From assembly GCF_000718135.1 (NCBI RefSeq), contig NZ_JOEM01000001.1, forward strand, positions 62,001 to 126,000: a DNA stretch of 64,000 nucleotides, written 5' to 3'. Position numbers and translations under genes: made by a program. This document shows, in pieces, positions 16,909 to 25,955 of the stretch. The stretch is from Streptomyces cyaneofuscatus. Lineage in GTDB: Bacteria > Actinomycetota > Actinomycetes > Streptomycetales > Streptomycetaceae. The notes below the pieces were generated by a model that was not told the DNA's origin, searched no databases, and saw nothing but the letters and a program-made list of their open reading frames with translations. Each line of letters begins with the position of its first letter. Position 1 is the stretch's first letter.

Positions 16909-17912
16909 TCGACCTCTCCCGTCTTCATGAGCTGGCGCAGGTAGTACACGGCCACGCCGGACAGCAACACCACCGTGATGAGGGCGATCGCGGTGCCCTG
17001 GCTGAAGGAGGTGGACTCGAACGCCTTGGAGTAGGAGTAGAGGCCGAGGGTCTCGTACTCCGGCTCGGGCTTGTTGCCGCGCAGCAGCCAGATCTGGCCG
17101 AAGACGTTGAAGTCCCAGATCACCGAGAGGGTGGCGACCATGGTGAAGACCGGCTTGATGACCGGCCAGGTGACGAACTTGTAGATGCCGTAGGCGCTGG
17201 CGCCGTCGAGTGCCGCTGCCTCTTCCAGTTCCTGGGGGACCTGGGTGAGGGCGGCGTACAGGGTGACGACGACGAACGGGATGGCGCCCCAGACGACCAG
17301 CAGGGTGATGATGCCGAAGCCCTGGATCGGGTTGAGGTACCAGTTGTGTCCGAGCCAGTCCTCGCCGACGACCTTGGCGATCAGCGTGTTGATCAGCCCG
17401 TAGTCGGAGTCGGCCATGAACCGGAAGATCGAGGCGGCGACCATCAGCGGCATCGACCAGGCGGCGATCAGGGCCACCGTCAGGACGAGCCGGACCCAGG
17501 TGGAGAGCTTGCGCATGAGCAGGGCGACCAGCAGCCCGATGCCCATCGTCAGCGTCACGCAGATGGCCATGAAGACGACCGTGCGGAAGGTGACCCACCA
17601 GAACTCGGAGTCGCCGAGGATGTTGGTGAACTGTTCGAAGCCCACCCAGGGGGCGGGCTCTCCGGACCACAGTTCACGTCGGCCCATGTCCTGGAAGGAC
17701 ATGACGACCGTCTTGCCGAGCGGGTAGAGGTAGACGGCGGCGATCGCCACGATCGCCGGGAGGATCAGGAAGTAGGGGAGGAGTTCGCCCTTCTTCCGCT
17801 TCCTCTTCTGTACCCGGGGCGCATCGCCGTCGGAGGACGACTTCCCGGTCGGCTGCGGGTCGGGTGGTACGGGGACCGGCGGCCCGACGGCCTTGGTATC
17901 AGCGGCAGACAC
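16905..17912 (-). CDS. dasB: Chitobiose ABC transporter permease DasB
   Basis: The 335-residue protein has a cytosolic Pro-rich N-terminus (1-45), a basic patch QKRKRKKGE, six to seven membrane segments and the EAA loop QELEEAAALDGASAYGIYKF of MalF-type permeases. It lies 115 bp downstream of dasA and overlaps dasC by four bases. A strong hairpin between dasA and dasB probably lowers its expression relative to the binding protein. Confidence 0.93.
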   Translation of the reverse strand: MSAADTKAVGPPVPVPPDPQPTGKSSSDGDAPRVQKRKRKKGELLPYFLILPAIVAIAAVYLYPLGKTVVMSFQDMGRRELWSGEPAPWVGFEQFTNILGDSEFWWVTFRTVVFMAICVTLTMGIGLLVALLMRKLSTWVRLVLTVALIAAWSMPLMVAASIFRFMADSDYGLINTLIAKVVGEDWLGHNWYLNPIQGFGIITLLVVWGAIPFVVVTLYAALTQVPQELEEAAALDGASAYGIYKFVTWPVIKPVFTMVATLSVIWDFNVFGQIWLLRGNKPEPEYETLGLYSYSKAFESTSFSQGTAIALITVVLLSGVAVYYLRQLMKTGEVE

Positions 17913-17979
17913 GTGGCTGACCTTCCATCGCGGGTCCGAGGCGGGCCCCGGAATTCACGGCGTTCACTTGCGGGAAGAG

Positions 17980-18013
17980 GGCGGGGGCCCGGCAGCGATG
18001 CCGGGCCCCCGCC
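17980..18013 (-). terminator. Intra-operon hairpin between dasA and dasB
   Basis: GGCGGGGGCCCGGC at 17980-17993 pairs perfectly with GCCGGGCCCCCGCC at 18000-18013 around a six-base loop. It starts 15 bases after the dasA stop and no T tract follows. Hairpins in this position commonly keep binding-protein mRNA more abundant than permease mRNA; that role is inferred. Confidence 0.7.
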
Positions 18014-18027
18014 TGGCGACCGGAAGG

Positions 18028-19326
18028 TCAGGACTTCTTGTTGATCAGGGCGTTGATCTTGTCGTCGGCCTTCTTGGAGGCGTCGGCGACGGAGGCACCC
18101 TTGAGGATCTCCAGGAGGACGTTCTCCAGGATCTCCTCCTTCTCGACGGAGGCCCAGCCCGGGGCGATCGGCGTGAACCAGGCGTCCGGCACCGCGTTGG
18201 CGATGGCGGCGGTCTCCGGCTTCGTCTTCAGCGGCTCGAGCTGCTTCTCGTTGTTCGGGAGGACGTTCTTCGACGCGAGGACGTCGCCGCCCTTGGCGTT
18301 GGTGAAGAGGGCGATCCAGTCCTGGCCGAGGTCCTGGACCTTGGACTTGGAGATCGTCGCGAGGTCCGAGCCGCCGATGAAGGACGGGAGGGCCTTGCCC
18401 TCGGGGCCGGGGATACCGGCCGTGGCGATCTTGCCCTCGAGCTTCGGGTTGCCGTTCTCGCCACCCGTGACGCTGCCGGCCTCCCAGGCCTGGCCGTAGA
18501 TCACGGCGGCCTTCTCGTTGGCCATGACGTTGGCGTGGTCCTGCTCGTCCTTCGTCTGGTCGGCCTTGTTGTACTTCTTGACCAGGTTGACGAAGTGCTC
18601 GAGGCCCTTCTGCGACTCGGGGGAGGAGAGCGAGCCCTTCCACTCCTTGGCGCCCTCGTCGTAGGTGGCTATCTGGCCACCGTAGGCGGCGACGTAGGAC
18701 ATCGCGGCGTACCAGTAGCGGCCCGGGAAGTAGAGCGAGGAGGCGCGCTTGTCCTTCTTGGCGAGGGAGGTGGAGACCTTGTCCATCGCCTTGAGGAACT
18801 CGTCCTCGGTCTGCGGGAGCTCGTCGCTGCCGGTGCCGGCCTTCAGCATGTCCTTGTTGTAGACGGCCAGACGGGCACTGGCGTAGTAAGGAACGCAGTA
18901 CGTCTTGCCCTCGAAGGTGCAGGTGTCCTTCAGACCCTTGATCCAGGTGTCCGAGTTCTCGTACTTCTTGGGGTCGATTTCCCCGAGTGCACCATTGAGG
19001 ATGTACTGCATGGTCTCGGTGTTGCCGAGTTCGACAACGTCCGGGAATTTGTCGCCACCGAGGGAGGTGTCAAGCTTCTTGACCTTGTCGGCCCACTGCT
19101 GGTACTGAACCTTGACCGTGACGCCGGGGTACTTCTTCTTGAACTCGGCGTTGGTGTCCTTGACCAGCTCGGGCCAGGTCGACTGGGCCTCGCCCATCAG
19201 CCAGACGGTCAGGGTCTCCTTGCGGTCCTTCGGGTCCTGCGACGATGCCTTGTCGTCGGAACCACACGCCGCGACCGAAACCAACATGCCCGCGACACCG
19301 ATAGCCGCGATGAGCTTGCGCTTCAC
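18028..19326 (-). CDS. dasA: Chitobiose-binding lipoprotein DasA
   Basis: The 432-residue solute-binding protein starts with a lipoprotein signal, MKRKLIAAIGVAGMLVSVAA, and the lipobox cysteine C21. The mature part is a family 1 extracellular sugar-binding protein with VWLMGEAQSTWPELVKD near the start. It captures N,N'-diacetylchitobiose outside the membrane and passes it to DasBC. It is divergent from dasR, with two dre-like sites in the shared region. The size, operon order and regulator all match the S. coelicolor das locus. Confidence 0.95.
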   Translation of the reverse strand: MKRKLIAAIGVAGMLVSVAACGSDDKASSQDPKDRKETLTVWLMGEAQSTWPELVKDTNAEFKKKYPGVTVKVQYQQWADKVKKLDTSLGGDKFPDVVELGNTETMQYILNGALGEIDPKKYENSDTWIKGLKDTCTFEGKTYCVPYYASARLAVYNKDMLKAGTGSDELPQTEDEFLKAMDKVSTSLAKKDKRASSLYFPGRYWYAAMSYVAAYGGQIATYDEGAKEWKGSLSSPESQKGLEHFVNLVKKYNKADQTKDEQDHANVMANEKAAVIYGQAWEAGSVTGGENGNPKLEGKIATAGIPGPEGKALPSFIGGSDLATISKSKVQDLGQDWIALFTNAKGGDVLASKNVLPNNEKQLEPLKTKPETAAIANAVPDAWFTPIAPGWASVEKEEILENVLLEILKGASVADASKKADDKINALINKKS

Positions 19327-19408
19327 GTCAAACCCTCCTCAGGGATGCTGCAACCCCACCCACCGCGAAGACATTCGACGAGTTCTGCTGGGGCTGGACC
19401 TGGTCTTT

Positions 19409-19448
19409 AATGGTTTAGACCAGTACCGGGAGCTTGGCCTAGACCTTT
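19409..19448. promoter_or_regulatory. DasR operators (dre) between dasA and dasR
   Basis: AATGGTTTAGACCAGT at 19409-19424 is a strong dre match. A weaker second site, CTTGGCCTAGACCTTT, lies at 19433-19448, centred 24 bp away. They are 83 to 122 bp upstream of the dasA start and about 120 bp upstream of dasR, so DasR can control the transporter and itself. Confidence 0.85.
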
Positions 19449-19569
19449 AGGGGTGTCAAGGGTGTATAAGAAGTGCACTCGCGTCCGTTATAGGACCGAC
19501 ACCTAAGGGAGGGCGACGACCCGTGACCGGACCGTGCCACCATGTGAGCCGCGACAGACGGAGGAGCCG

Positions 19570-20370
19570 GTGACGGCAGCAACGCAAGCGTCGGAGAGGC
19601 GGGCCATGGGTGCCGACGGGGGCAGTTCGGGGAGCGAGACCGGCAACGGTACGCGCACCGCGCGCGTACCGAAGTACTACCGGCTCAAGCGGCATCTCCT
19701 CGACATGACCGATACCTTGCCGCCCGGCACCCCGGTGCCGCCCGAGCGCACCCTGGCGGCCGAGTTCGACACCTCGCGCACCACCGTGCGCCAGGCCCTT
19801 CAGGAGCTGGTCGTCGAGGGCCGGCTCGAACGCATCCAGGGCAAGGGGACGTTCGTCGCCAAGCCCAAGGTCTCCCAGGCGCTCCAGCTGACCTCGTACA
19901 CCGAGGACATGCGCGCCCAGGGCCTGGAGCCGACGTCCCAGCTGCTCGACATCGGCTATGTCACGGCGGACGACACGCTCGCCGGGCTGCTGGACATCTC
20001 GACGGGCGGCCGCGTGCTGCGCATCGAGCGGCTGCGCCTCGCCAGCGGCGAGCCGATGGCGATCGAGACCACGCATCTTTCGGCCAAACGCTTCCCGGCG
20101 CTGCGCCGCTCGCTGGTGAAGTACACCTCGCTCTACACCGCGCTCGCCGAGGTGTACGACGTCCGCCTCGCCGAGGCCGAGGAGACCATCGAGACCTCGC
20201 TCGCCACCCCGCGCGAGGCCGGTCTGCTGGGGACGGACGTGGGGCTGCCGATGCTGATGCTCTCCCGCCATTCCATCGATGGCCAGGGCGAACCCGTGGA
20301 GTGGGTGCGATCGGTGTACCGGGGCGACCGGTACAAGTTCGTGGCCCGCCTGAAGCGGCCGGTGGACTGA
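19570..20370 (+). CDS. dasR: GntR/HutC-family regulator DasR
   Basis: The 266-residue protein has an N-terminal winged helix ([13 protein letters not shown], then [21 protein letters not shown]) and a UTRA effector domain containing [14 protein letters not shown] and [17 protein letters not shown]. Both halves are nearly identical to S. coelicolor DasR as I recall it. It represses GlcNAc and chitin genes and is released by glucosamine-6-phosphate, and it also links nutrient state to development and antibiotics. The GTG at 19570 has GGAGGAG at correct spacing; an upstream frame start at 19534 and an ATG at 19606 are alternatives. The N-terminal extension before the winged helix is longer than in S. 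coelicolor. Confidence 0.95.
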   Translation: MTAATQASERRAMGADGGSSGSETGNGTRTARVPKYYRLKRHLLDMTDTLPPGTPVPPERTLAAEFDTSRTTVRQALQELVVEGRLERIQGKGTFVAKPKVSQALQLTSYTEDMRAQGLEPTSQLLDIGYVTADDTLAGLLDISTGGRVLRIERLRLASGEPMAIETTHLSAKRFPALRRSLVKYTSLYTALAEVYDVRLAEAEETIETSLATPREAGLLGTDVGLPMLMLSRHSIDGQGEPVEWVRSVYRGDRYKFVARLKRPVD

Positions 20371-20417
20371 GGGACGTACCGACGTACCGACACGTACGGA
20401 GGGACGCAGGAACGCCG

Positions 20418-20460
20418 ACAGCCGGTGGCCCGGGGGGATTGCCCCCTGGCCACCGGCTGT
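20418..20460. terminator. Terminator between dasR and the convergent envelope operon
   Basis: ACAGCCGGTGGCC (20418-20430) pairs perfectly with GGCCACCGGCTGT (20448-20460), and the inner GGGGG/CCCCC extends the stem. TTTCC follows on the plus strand. It serves dasR and probably the convergent operon ending at 20553. Confidence 0.85.
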
Positions 20461-20552
20461 TTCCGGTCAGAACCTCGGCCGAACACCCCTATGGATCACG
20501 GTCGCGTCACCGGTAGGGCGACTGTTCGGGCCACCGGTCCGGCCGGCCCGTG

Positions 20553-21563
20553 TCAGCGCAGCTCCGGGTCCGTCTCGATGACGCTGTACGGGTACGGGAG
20601 CACCTGCCGGCTCGCCTCCGTGAGCAGCTCCGCGTCGGCCGGGTCGAGGTCCAGGTCGGCGGCGCCCAGGTTGGTCTCCAGCTGCTCCAGGGTGCGGGCG
20701 CCCACGATCGGGGCCGTCACGCCCGGCCGGCCGAGCAGCCAGGCGAGGGCGAGGACGGGCACCGCGAGGCCGGTGCGCCCGGACACCTCGTGCAGGGTGT
20801 CCAGCACCCGCCAGGTCCGCGCATCGCCTTCGTACGCGCTCCACGACTCACCCCACCCGAGCCGCTCGGCGGTCTCCACCCGGGTACCGGAGGGCGGTGC
20901 CGTCGTGCCGCGCCGGATCGCTCCGCTCAGCCAGCCGCCGCGCAGCGGGCTCCACGGGATCACGCCGAGGCCCTCGTTGCGGCTGACCTCCATCAGCTCC
21001 CACTCGGCGGAGCGGTCCAGCAGGTTGTAGAGCGGCTGGAGGGCGGTGAACGGCTCCCAGCCGTGCGCCCGGCTGAGGTCCACCGCCTTCTGGAGCTGCC
21101 AGCCGGAGAAGTTGCTCGCCCCGATGTAGCGGACCTTCCCGGAGGTGACGAGGGCGTCCAGCGTGGCGAGGGTCTCCTCCAACGGGGTGCCCGGGTCCCA
21201 GGCGTGCACCTGGTAGAGGTCGATGTGGTCGGTGCCCAGGCGGCGCAGGCTCGCCTCCACCCCGGCGATCAGGTGGTTGCGGCCCAGCCCCCGGTCGTTG
21301 GGGCCCTCCCCGGTGCCGTACCGGACCTTGGTCGCGACCACGACGTCGTCGCGGCGCTGCCCCTTCAGCCAGCGCCCGAGGATCTCCTCGGAGGCTCCGG
21401 CCGAGTAGATGTCGGCGGTGTCGACGAAGGTGCCGCCCGCCTCCGTGAAGCGGTCCAGCAGGGCGTGGCTGGTCCGCTCGTCGGCCTCGCGGCCGAACGT
21501 CATGGCGCCCAGGCAGAGTTCGCTGACCCTGAGGCCGGTCTTTCCGAGATAGCGGTAGCGCAT
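20553..21563 (-). CDS. Aldo/keto reductase
   Basis: The 336-residue protein is an AKR TIM barrel: [19 protein letters not shown] at the start, catalytic [16 protein letters not shown] (Asp and Tyr), the lysine in [10 protein letters not shown], and NADPH-binding [13 protein letters not shown] and [12 protein letters not shown] near the end. It reduces aldehydes or ketones with NADPH; substrate unknown. It starts two bases after the stop of the VanJ-like gene and is the last gene of the twelve-gene operon, so it may act on a sugar or aldehyde intermediate, or simply be co-transcribed. Confidence 0.85.
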   Translation of the reverse strand: MRYRYLGKTGLRVSELCLGAMTFGREADERTSHALLDRFTEAGGTFVDTADIYSAGASEEILGRWLKGQRRDDVVVATKVRYGTGEGPNDRGLGRNHLIAGVEASLRRLGTDHIDLYQVHAWDPGTPLEETLATLDALVTSGKVRYIGASNFSGWQLQKAVDLSRAHGWEPFTALQPLYNLLDRSAEWELMEVSRNEGLGVIPWSPLRGGWLSGAIRRGTTAPPSGTRVETAERLGWGESWSAYEGDARTWRVLDTLHEVSGRTGLAVPVLALAWLLGRPGVTAPIVGARTLEQLETNLGAADLDLDPADAELLTEASRQVLPYPYSVIETDPELR

Positions 21564-21565
21564 GG

Positions 21566-22615
21566 TCAGATTCCTTCGCTGCGGTGTCGGGGACGGATGT
21601 CTGCGGACGTCCGGGAGTCCGGTCCGGTGAGGGACACGGTCACCTCCTGGACGCTGTGGTCGGAGAGTCCGCGCGGGTCGCGGAAGCGGTAGCTGTGCAC
21701 CCGGGCACCGGGGGTCGTGAGCACCCAGTCCAGGCGCCACCAGCGCATGCCGGGGCGTGGCTGCCAGGAGGTGGGGCAGAGCCGGCCGGTCAGGGGTACG
21801 GCGTCGGCGCCCAGCCGGGCGATCCGCCGGGCGTCACCGATCGCCGCCGTGGTGTTGAAGTCCCCCGCGATCAGGGCGGGGTGGGTGCAGCCTGCCACAT
21901 CGCGGGCAAGTCCGGCGTACTCGCGTGCCCGGTCCCCGGCCCGGGTACGCACCGCGCGGTAGAAGTCGGCGCGCAGCGGGCTGATGAGCCGCAGCTGCAC
22001 CGGGATGTGGACGTTGAAGGTGGCCAGCCGCCCCCGGCCGCCGGGCAGTTCCAGGTCCACCCGCAGGGTCCGGCGGGCGGCGGTCTCCACGACGGCGGCC
22101 ACCGGCAGCCGGGAGAGGGTGATCAGCCCCCGGGCGATGACGACCCGGTGGCCGGGGAACGTGGCGCGCAGCCGCCGTTCGTCGTCGATCAGGCGGTAGG
22201 TGCCGTCGAACTCGTCGTGGTGGTACTCCTGGAGGAGGTAGACGTCGGCGTCCAGCTCACGCAGGAAGGCGTAGAACGGGTCGGGGTCGGTGGACTGGCA
22301 CCAGTGCTGGGTGTTCCACGCCACGACGCGTACGGTGCCCTCCTCGGGCGGCAGGGCCGGCCGGCGGACGAGTGCGCCGGGCACCAGGCCGCACTGGCGG
22401 GCCCCGATCAGCAGCGCGGTCCCCGCCACCGCCCCGGCGGCCACGTCCCCCACCGCGCAGGCGAGCACCAGCACGGCGGCGGGGACCACGGCGAACAGGG
22501 GCGGCGGGAGCAGCGAGGGCAGCAGCCACAGCCACCAGCGGCCGTTGAGGGCCAGGTGGGCGGCGAGGAAGGCCGCCCAGGCCACGGCGGCCCACAGCAC
22601 CGGCCCCCCGGTCAC
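21566..22615 (-). CDS. VanJ-like membrane EEP-superfamily phosphatase (second copy)
   Basis: The 349-residue protein has three N-terminal membrane segments with [15 protein letters not shown] and then an extracytoplasmic endonuclease/exonuclease/phosphatase domain: [44 protein letters not shown] and SDHSVQEV. The Asn, Glu, Asp and His metal-site and catalytic residues are in order. This layout is that of VanJ, an S. coelicolor protein that gives teicoplanin resistance. Outward-facing action on a polyprenyl pyrophosphate or related lipid is inferred. It overlaps the GT4 gene by four bases (GTGA) and resembles the copy at 23766-24872. Confidence 0.8.
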   Translation of the reverse strand: MTGGPVLWAAVAWAAFLAAHLALNGRWWLWLLPSLLPPPLFAVVPAAVLVLACAVGDVAAGAVAGTALLIGARQCGLVPGALVRRPALPPEEGTVRVVAWNTQHWCQSTDPDPFYAFLRELDADVYLLQEYHHDEFDGTYRLIDDERRLRATFPGHRVVIARGLITLSRLPVAAVVETAARRTLRVDLELPGGRGRLATFNVHIPVQLRLISPLRADFYRAVRTRAGDRAREYAGLARDVAGCTHPALIAGDFNTTAAIGDARRIARLGADAVPLTGRLCPTSWQPRPGMRWWRLDWVLTTPGARVHSYRFRDPRGLSDHSVQEVTVSLTGPDSRTSADIRPRHRSEGI

Positions 22616-23769
22616 GCCGTGCCCCCGCGAGCGGCCCCGGTCTCCCGGAAGAGGGCGTCGTACGCGTCGAGGCAGGCGTCCGTCCCGTACCGGGCACTCG
22701 TCGCGCGCGCCCCCTCCGCGCGCCGCTCGGGCGGGAACGCGGCGGCCTCCGTCAGGGCGGCGGCCAGGGCGTGGGCGTCGCCGGGCGGGAAGAGGCGCCC
22801 GAAGCCGGTCTCGGAGACGGGCACCCGCATGCCGGGGGCGTCACTGGCGACGGAGGGGACACCGAGCATCATGGCCTCGGCCTGGGAGATGCCGAAGGAC
22901 TCCTCGGCCACGGACGGCAGGGCGAAGGCGTCCAGCGAGGCGTAGAACTCCGGGACCCGGGCGTCGTCGAGGAAGCCGGTGAAGCGGATCCGGGTGTCGC
23001 CGCCGGCCCGGGTGCGCAGCGCCCCGACGACGCTGCCGCCCGCCACCTTGGAGTAGTCCCCCGCGATGAGCAGCCGGGCCTCGGGGTCGGGGAGCGTGCG
23101 GAAGGCGTCCACCAGGTGGTGCAGGCCCTTCTCGTGGGCGATCCGGCCGAGGAAGCCGAAGTGGGGGCCGGCTGTCTCGCGGAACGTGGCGGGGGCGGGT
23201 TCGCGCCGACGGCAGGGCGGGGAGATGGCCAGGAGCCTGCGCTCGCGCATGAGGGGCCAGTGGCGCGAGTGCTGCGCGTGGTCCACGTTGTTGACGACGA
23301 CGGCGGCCGAGCGGCGCAGGGCCGCGCCCACCGAGGCGTCGACGACCTTCACCTGGAGCGGGGCGAACCGGCCGGGCGGCAGCCAGACGTCGTCGTGGTG
23401 GGTGCTCACCACGGGGGTGTCCCCGGCGAGCCGGGCGACGGCCCCGGCCTCCAGCATCGGCAGATGGATGTTGACCACCCGGGAGGCACGGGCGACGCGC
23501 CCGGCGAGCGGGGCGAACCCGGGGCTGAGCACTCCGCGTCCGATCCGGGCCGCCACCGGGGCGCGGAACACCTCGACGCCGTTGACGGTCTCCCGCGCGG
23601 GATGGGCGGGGTCGTGGCGGGAGGCGACGACGGCGACCCGGCGGCCCCGGGCGGCCAGCCCCTCGGCGACCGTGCGGGCGACCTCGGTGAGGCCGCTGGT
23701 GTAGGGGAGGTAGTAGGTGAGGACGATCGCCACGTCGAAGCGGGGCGGGGGCGCGGCGCGCCTGGTCAT
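22612..23769 (-). CDS. Glycosyltransferase family 4
   Basis: The 385-residue GT-B protein has the N-terminal acceptor domain starting near VAIVLTYYLPYTSGLTEVAR and the C-terminal donor domain with FGFLGRIAHEKGLHHLVDAF and the EX7E motif in EESFGISQAEAMMLG. No membrane segments are evident, so it is a cytosolic transferase that retains anomeric configuration. It overlaps both neighbours by four bases (ATGA and GTGA). The acceptor is presumably the lipid-linked glycan of the operon; donor and linkage cannot be deduced. Confidence 0.87.
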   Translation of the reverse strand: MTRRAAPPPRFDVAIVLTYYLPYTSGLTEVARTVAEGLAARGRRVAVVASRHDPAHPARETVNGVEVFRAPVAARIGRGVLSPGFAPLAGRVARASRVVNIHLPMLEAGAVARLAGDTPVVSTHHDDVWLPPGRFAPLQVKVVDASVGAALRRSAAVVVNNVDHAQHSRHWPLMRERRLLAISPPCRRREPAPATFRETAGPHFGFLGRIAHEKGLHHLVDAFRTLPDPEARLLIAGDYSKVAGGSVVGALRTRAGGDTRIRFTGFLDDARVPEFYASLDAFALPSVAEESFGISQAEAMMLGVPSVASDAPGMRVPVSETGFGRLFPPGDAHALAAALTEAAAFPPERRAEGARATSARYGTDACLDAYDALFRETGAARGGTA

Positions 23770-24872
23770 GGCCGGTCCTTCTCGGTGGGCAGGGAGAGGC
23801 GGAGGTCGATCAGCTTGTGGGTGGAGTGCTCGGCGGGCGGGTCCTCGACGGACTGCCGGTGCAGCTGGACGGAGGGCGAGACGAACGCCCAGTCCAGCCG
23901 CCAGAGCGCCGGCCCCCGGACCGGGAAGGTGGCCGGGTGGACCGGGCCCGCGAGCTCGGCGGTGTCCCGGAGCCCGTCGAACCAGCGCAGGTCCCCGGTG
24001 CCGGGCAGCACGTTGAGATCTCCCGCGAGGACCACGGGGTGCTCGTTGGCGTCCAGGTCCTCGCGCAGGGCCCGGAAGTGGATGTCCCGCCGGTCGGAGA
24101 GCTGCTTCACCGAGCGGTGGTAGACGGGGGTGAGGGGGTTGCGGTCGACGTTCAGCAGGTCGGGCAGGTGGGTGTTGTAGAGGGAGAGCGTCCGGCCGTC
24201 CACATCGATGTCCGTGCGCAGGACGCGGATGTTCCAGTAGTCGGCCCAGGAGGTGTCCGGCGGGGAGAGCCCTGACGGCCGCAACGCCCTTACGGCGGTG
24301 ATGGGGTAGCGCGACAGGGTGAGGAACTCCCCCTCGGTGGCGAGGTGGTAGCCGGGGAACTCGGCCCGGAGCCTGGCGAGGTCGTCGATGGGCGCGGGTT
24401 CGTGTCCCCGGCGGTTCTGGTACTCCTGAAGGAGGTAGACATCGGCGGAGTGGCTCTTCAGATAGGCGTAGAAGTCGTCGGTGTCGCTGTCCTCGTCCCA
24501 GAAGAAGGTGTTCCAGTTGACCACCTTGAGGGCGTCGGCGGGTACGGCCGGCTGCCCGCGCAGCAGCGCCCCGGGATGCAGTCCCGTCTGCCAGGAGCCG
24601 AGGAGCAGCGAGGCCAGGACGACGCCCACGGCGAGGCGTCTGCCCCGCCGGATCAGCGCGGCGGGGATCAACAGGGCGAGCGGGACCAGCAGATGGGCGA
24701 CCGGCGGGGCCAGGCCGATGCCGTTCCAGCCCCACCACCGGCCGCTGAGGACCGCGCGCGCCGCGACGAACAGCGCCCAGAGGAGGGCGACGGCGAGCAG
24801 GAGGCGGCCGGGCCACACCCTGGGGGCGTCGCGCGTGGCCTCAGGGGCGTCCAGGACGGCAGTCCGGGTCAC
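23766..24872 (-). CDS. VanJ-like membrane EEP-superfamily phosphatase (first copy)
   Basis: The 368-residue protein has three to four N-terminal membrane segments, including SGRWWGWNGIGLAPPVAHLL, then an EEP domain: VVNWNTFFWDED, YLLQEYQNR, LYNTHLPDLLNV, LAGDLNVLPGTGD, LDWAFVS and STHKLIDLRL. Most catalytic residues are kept, but the final SDH motif of the family reads STH here, as in some VanJ-type proteins. It is paralogous to 21566-22615. It overlaps the GT2 gene by four bases (GTGA), so it is coupled to it. The GTG at 24872 is the start. Confidence 0.8.
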   Translation of the reverse strand: MTRTAVLDAPEATRDAPRVWPGRLLLAVALLWALFVAARAVLSGRWWGWNGIGLAPPVAHLLVPLALLIPAALIRRGRRLAVGVVLASLLLGSWQTGLHPGALLRGQPAVPADALKVVNWNTFFWDEDSDTDDFYAYLKSHSADVYLLQEYQNRRGHEPAPIDDLARLRAEFPGYHLATEGEFLTLSRYPITAVRALRPSGLSPPDTSWADYWNIRVLRTDIDVDGRTLSLYNTHLPDLLNVDRNPLTPVYHRSVKQLSDRRDIHFRALREDLDANEHPVVLAGDLNVLPGTGDLRWFDGLRDTAELAGPVHPATFPVRGPALWRLDWAFVSPSVQLHRQSVEDPPAEHSTHKLIDLRLSLPTEKDRP

Positions 24873-25903
24873 GTCGTGGCCCGTACGGCGGTGAGGTGCT
24901 CCCCCGGCTCGTAGAGCCCGCGGAAGCGCCGGGAGGCGAGCCACTGGAGGACGCCGACGCCCGCGCCCGCCGCGATGACCGCGTTGACCACCGAGTGCAC
25001 GAAGGCGAAGTAGGCCGTGAAGAGGGGGCCCCGGCGGCGCAGGACGAAGCGGTAGAGGGCGGTGTCGGCCAGCAGGGCGAAGGCGAGCAGGGCGGCGGGA
25101 AGCAGCAGCCAGGGCGCGGCGGCGAAGCCCAGCGGCAGGGTCAGCACGGCGAGCAGGGCCGCGACGCTGGCGCCCGCGCGGGGGCCGGTGGCGATGCCGC
25201 CGGGGAGGTCGCCCCGGCGCACGTACAGCGGGATGTGCAGCCGGGTGCGGTGGAAGACCTTGCGGAGCACGACACGCCAGGTGTCGTCGTGGTCGTGGCG
25301 CCCGCGCACGGTGGTGGAGCTGTGGACCTCGTAGCTCCGGCAGATCCTGGCCGCGTAGTCGCCGTCCTCGGTGTGGCGCAGCCGGGGGTTGAAGGGCCCG
25401 ATCTCGGCGAAGACGTCGGCGGGCATGGCGCAGATCGCGGTATGCAGGGTGCCGATGCGGCCTTCCGTCTCGGCGAGCCAGTAGTACTGGTGGAGGCAGC
25501 GGTACTCCTCGATCAGGCTGTCCCTGATGAGGGGTTCGGCGTCGTACGTACCGCAGACGGCGCCGATCTTCGGGTCGGAGGAGAGCAGGGCGACGGCGTT
25601 GGCGACGGCGTCCGGTTCCATCGCCACGTCCGAGTCGACGAAGACGACGATGTCTCCGCGTGCGTGGGCGGCCCCGGTGTTGCGGGTGGTGGCGACCCCG
25701 CTGTTGACCCCGGTGGAGATCACCCGCACCCCGCACGCCTCGGCGACGGCGACGGAGTCGTCGGTGGAGCAGTCGTCGATCAGCAGCACCTCCATGGGGG
25801 CGTAGGTCTGGGCGAGTGCGGCGCGCAGGCAGAGCTCCAGGGCCCGGCCGTAGTTGTAGTTGGGGATGACGACGGAGACGAACGGTGTCTTCTTCTGGTT
25901 CAT
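24869..25903 (-). CDS. Glycosyltransferase family 2 with C-terminal membrane segments (second copy)
   Basis: The 344-residue protein has a GT-A domain (1-225): VSVVIPNYNYGRALELCLR, LIDDCSTDDS, and the DxD in VFVDSDVAMEPDA. Three membrane segments follow (about 240-315). It is inverting and membrane-anchored, so a polyprenyl-linked acceptor is likely. The paralogue at 30728 shares PNxNY, the DSD motif and the YxCLHxxxW stretch, so the operon uses two related transferases. It ends the second half of the operon, 53 bp after the UbiA gene. Confidence 0.87.
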   Translation of the reverse strand: MNQKKTPFVSVVIPNYNYGRALELCLRAALAQTYAPMEVLLIDDCSTDDSVAVAEACGVRVISTGVNSGVATTRNTGAAHARGDIVVFVDSDVAMEPDAVANAVALLSSDPKIGAVCGTYDAEPLIRDSLIEEYRCLHQYYWLAETEGRIGTLHTAICAMPADVFAEIGPFNPRLRHTEDGDYAARICRSYEVHSSTTVRGRHDHDDTWRVVLRKVFHRTRLHIPLYVRRGDLPGGIATGPRAGASVAALLAVLTLPLGFAAAPWLLLPAALLAFALLADTALYRFVLRRRGPLFTAYFAFVHSVVNAVIAAGAGVGVLQWLASRRFRGLYEPGEHLTAVRATT

Positions 25904-25955
25904 GGGGCCGCACCTTCGGACGGGTCGGAGGGGGAGACGGTCATGGTCGGGCCGG

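Noticed and set aside
14335..16944. 869-codon plus-strand frame opposite the GH3 gene and dasC
   Set aside because: Its sequence is low-complexity shadow coding; the minus-strand genes have conserved motifs and operon context.
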